DNA from: Paraburkholderia acidicola
GTDB taxonomy: Bacteria > Pseudomonadota > Gammaproteobacteria > Burkholderiales > Burkholderiaceae
Length of the DNA: 64,000 nt
Direction: 5' to 3'
Assembly: GCF_002362315.1 (NCBI RefSeq)
Contig: NZ_MTZV01000003.1
Coordinates: 434,001 to 498,000, forward strand
In this document: positions 63,652-64,000 of the stretch, piece by piece
Numbering within the stretch: position 1 is the stretch's first letter
How the letters are laid out: each line of letters starts with the position of its first letter
Translations under genes and position numbers: made by a program
The notes under the pieces: model-generated
The model's database searches: none
What the model saw: the letters and a program-made list of their open reading frames with translations, nothing else
What the model was told of the DNA's origin: nothing

Positions 63652-64000
63652 TTGACATCCTCTCAGAGTGTGATGGGACTTTAGCTAGCGTCGCGTGAAG
63701 CCTGATTTTTCTCAGATACGTGGTGGGCTTCCAGGAGCATTCGGGCCTGCGACGTTCGCTTCACTGAGAATGGTTGACACGTATTTCCGCAATGCCTCTG
63801 ACGCGAAAATTGATGCACGAATACGAACCGTCAGACGCATGCAATAGTACGCATGGCGAAATATGTAGACTGAATGCAGTGCGACCCTTAGGACCACTTC
63901 TGCAATTTATATCGCCTCGCCCGTTACAGTGATGCACCGTAGATCGGTTGAACGTTTTCTTGTGAAAACTGCAGACGTCGCGCGAGTTATCTGCTGTGTT
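63652..64000. other. right edge, no gene recognised
   Basis: Upstream region of the secreted protein. Short frames only, none supported. Confidence 0.35.

Noticed and set aside
1..64000. CRISPR array or rRNA operon
   Set aside because: No regularly spaced direct repeats and no rRNA-like conserved segments were seen anywhere in the window.

Overview
The window reads as accessory DNA from a Burkholderiaceae bacterium (Burkholderia, Paraburkholderia or Caballeronia type). The base composition is high-GC with AT-rich islands. It carries DUF2957 lipoproteins, DUF1120 (beta-type) fimbriae, an H-NS-type protein with the Burkholderia-style C-terminal motif, lipoproteins with Cys-Gly-Gly-Gly N-termini, and IS66, Tn3, IS3 and IS1182 debris. 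The organism call is inferred from family content, not from a marker gene.

Layout. 0-5 kb: a secreted lipase behind a pair of palindromic operators, a 36-residue membrane peptide, and a divergent histidine kinase / single-receiver pair. 4.9-16.5 kb: a mobile graveyard and island core. It holds a tRNA-3'-end-like scrap and decayed HNH nuclease, trbI and vsr genes; an intact SF1 helicase, a replication-initiator-like protein, an AlpA-type regulator and an aminoglycoside-phosphotransferase-fold protein; then an IS66 element with one end missing, a recombinase remnant and a two-gene zinc-ribbon / regulator-like pair. 16.7-22.9 kb: a six-gene chaperone-usher operon (four DUF1120 subunits, chaperone, usher). 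23-31.5 kb: a GNAT protein, an IS66 scar that truncates a small gene behind an SDR oxidoreductase, then a minus-strand run of OmpW porin, two DUF2957 lipoproteins and a lipase-like lipoprotein. These four look like one outer-membrane ester-handling unit.

32-48 kb is an adhesion and signalling block: a NarL-type regulator, a trimeric autotransporter adhesin, an H-NS-like protein, a second chaperone-usher operon (pilin, chaperone, usher, tip adhesin), a large hybrid sensor kinase with receiver and HPt domains, a second NarL-type regulator and an EAL-domain protein. The two regulators resemble each other, and the kinase phosphorelay probably feeds one or both. A similar AT-rich motif lies in two intergenic regions of this block. 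A subtilisin-like lipoprotein follows.

50.3-60.8 kb is a Tn3-family region. A complete tnpA overlaps a tyrosine recombinase gene that is split by a frameshift. Then come two small cargo units (MarR-isochorismatase-truncated MFS; GntR-TauE-DUF1634), each apparently driven by an operator-bearing promoter with a leaderless start. A pile of nested transposase fragments follows. A 149-bp inverted copy of the tnpA 3' end lies at both edges. A P4-type integrase (60.9-62.1 kb) and a secreted protein of unknown function close the window. I saw no complete rRNA or tRNA gene and no CRISPR array.
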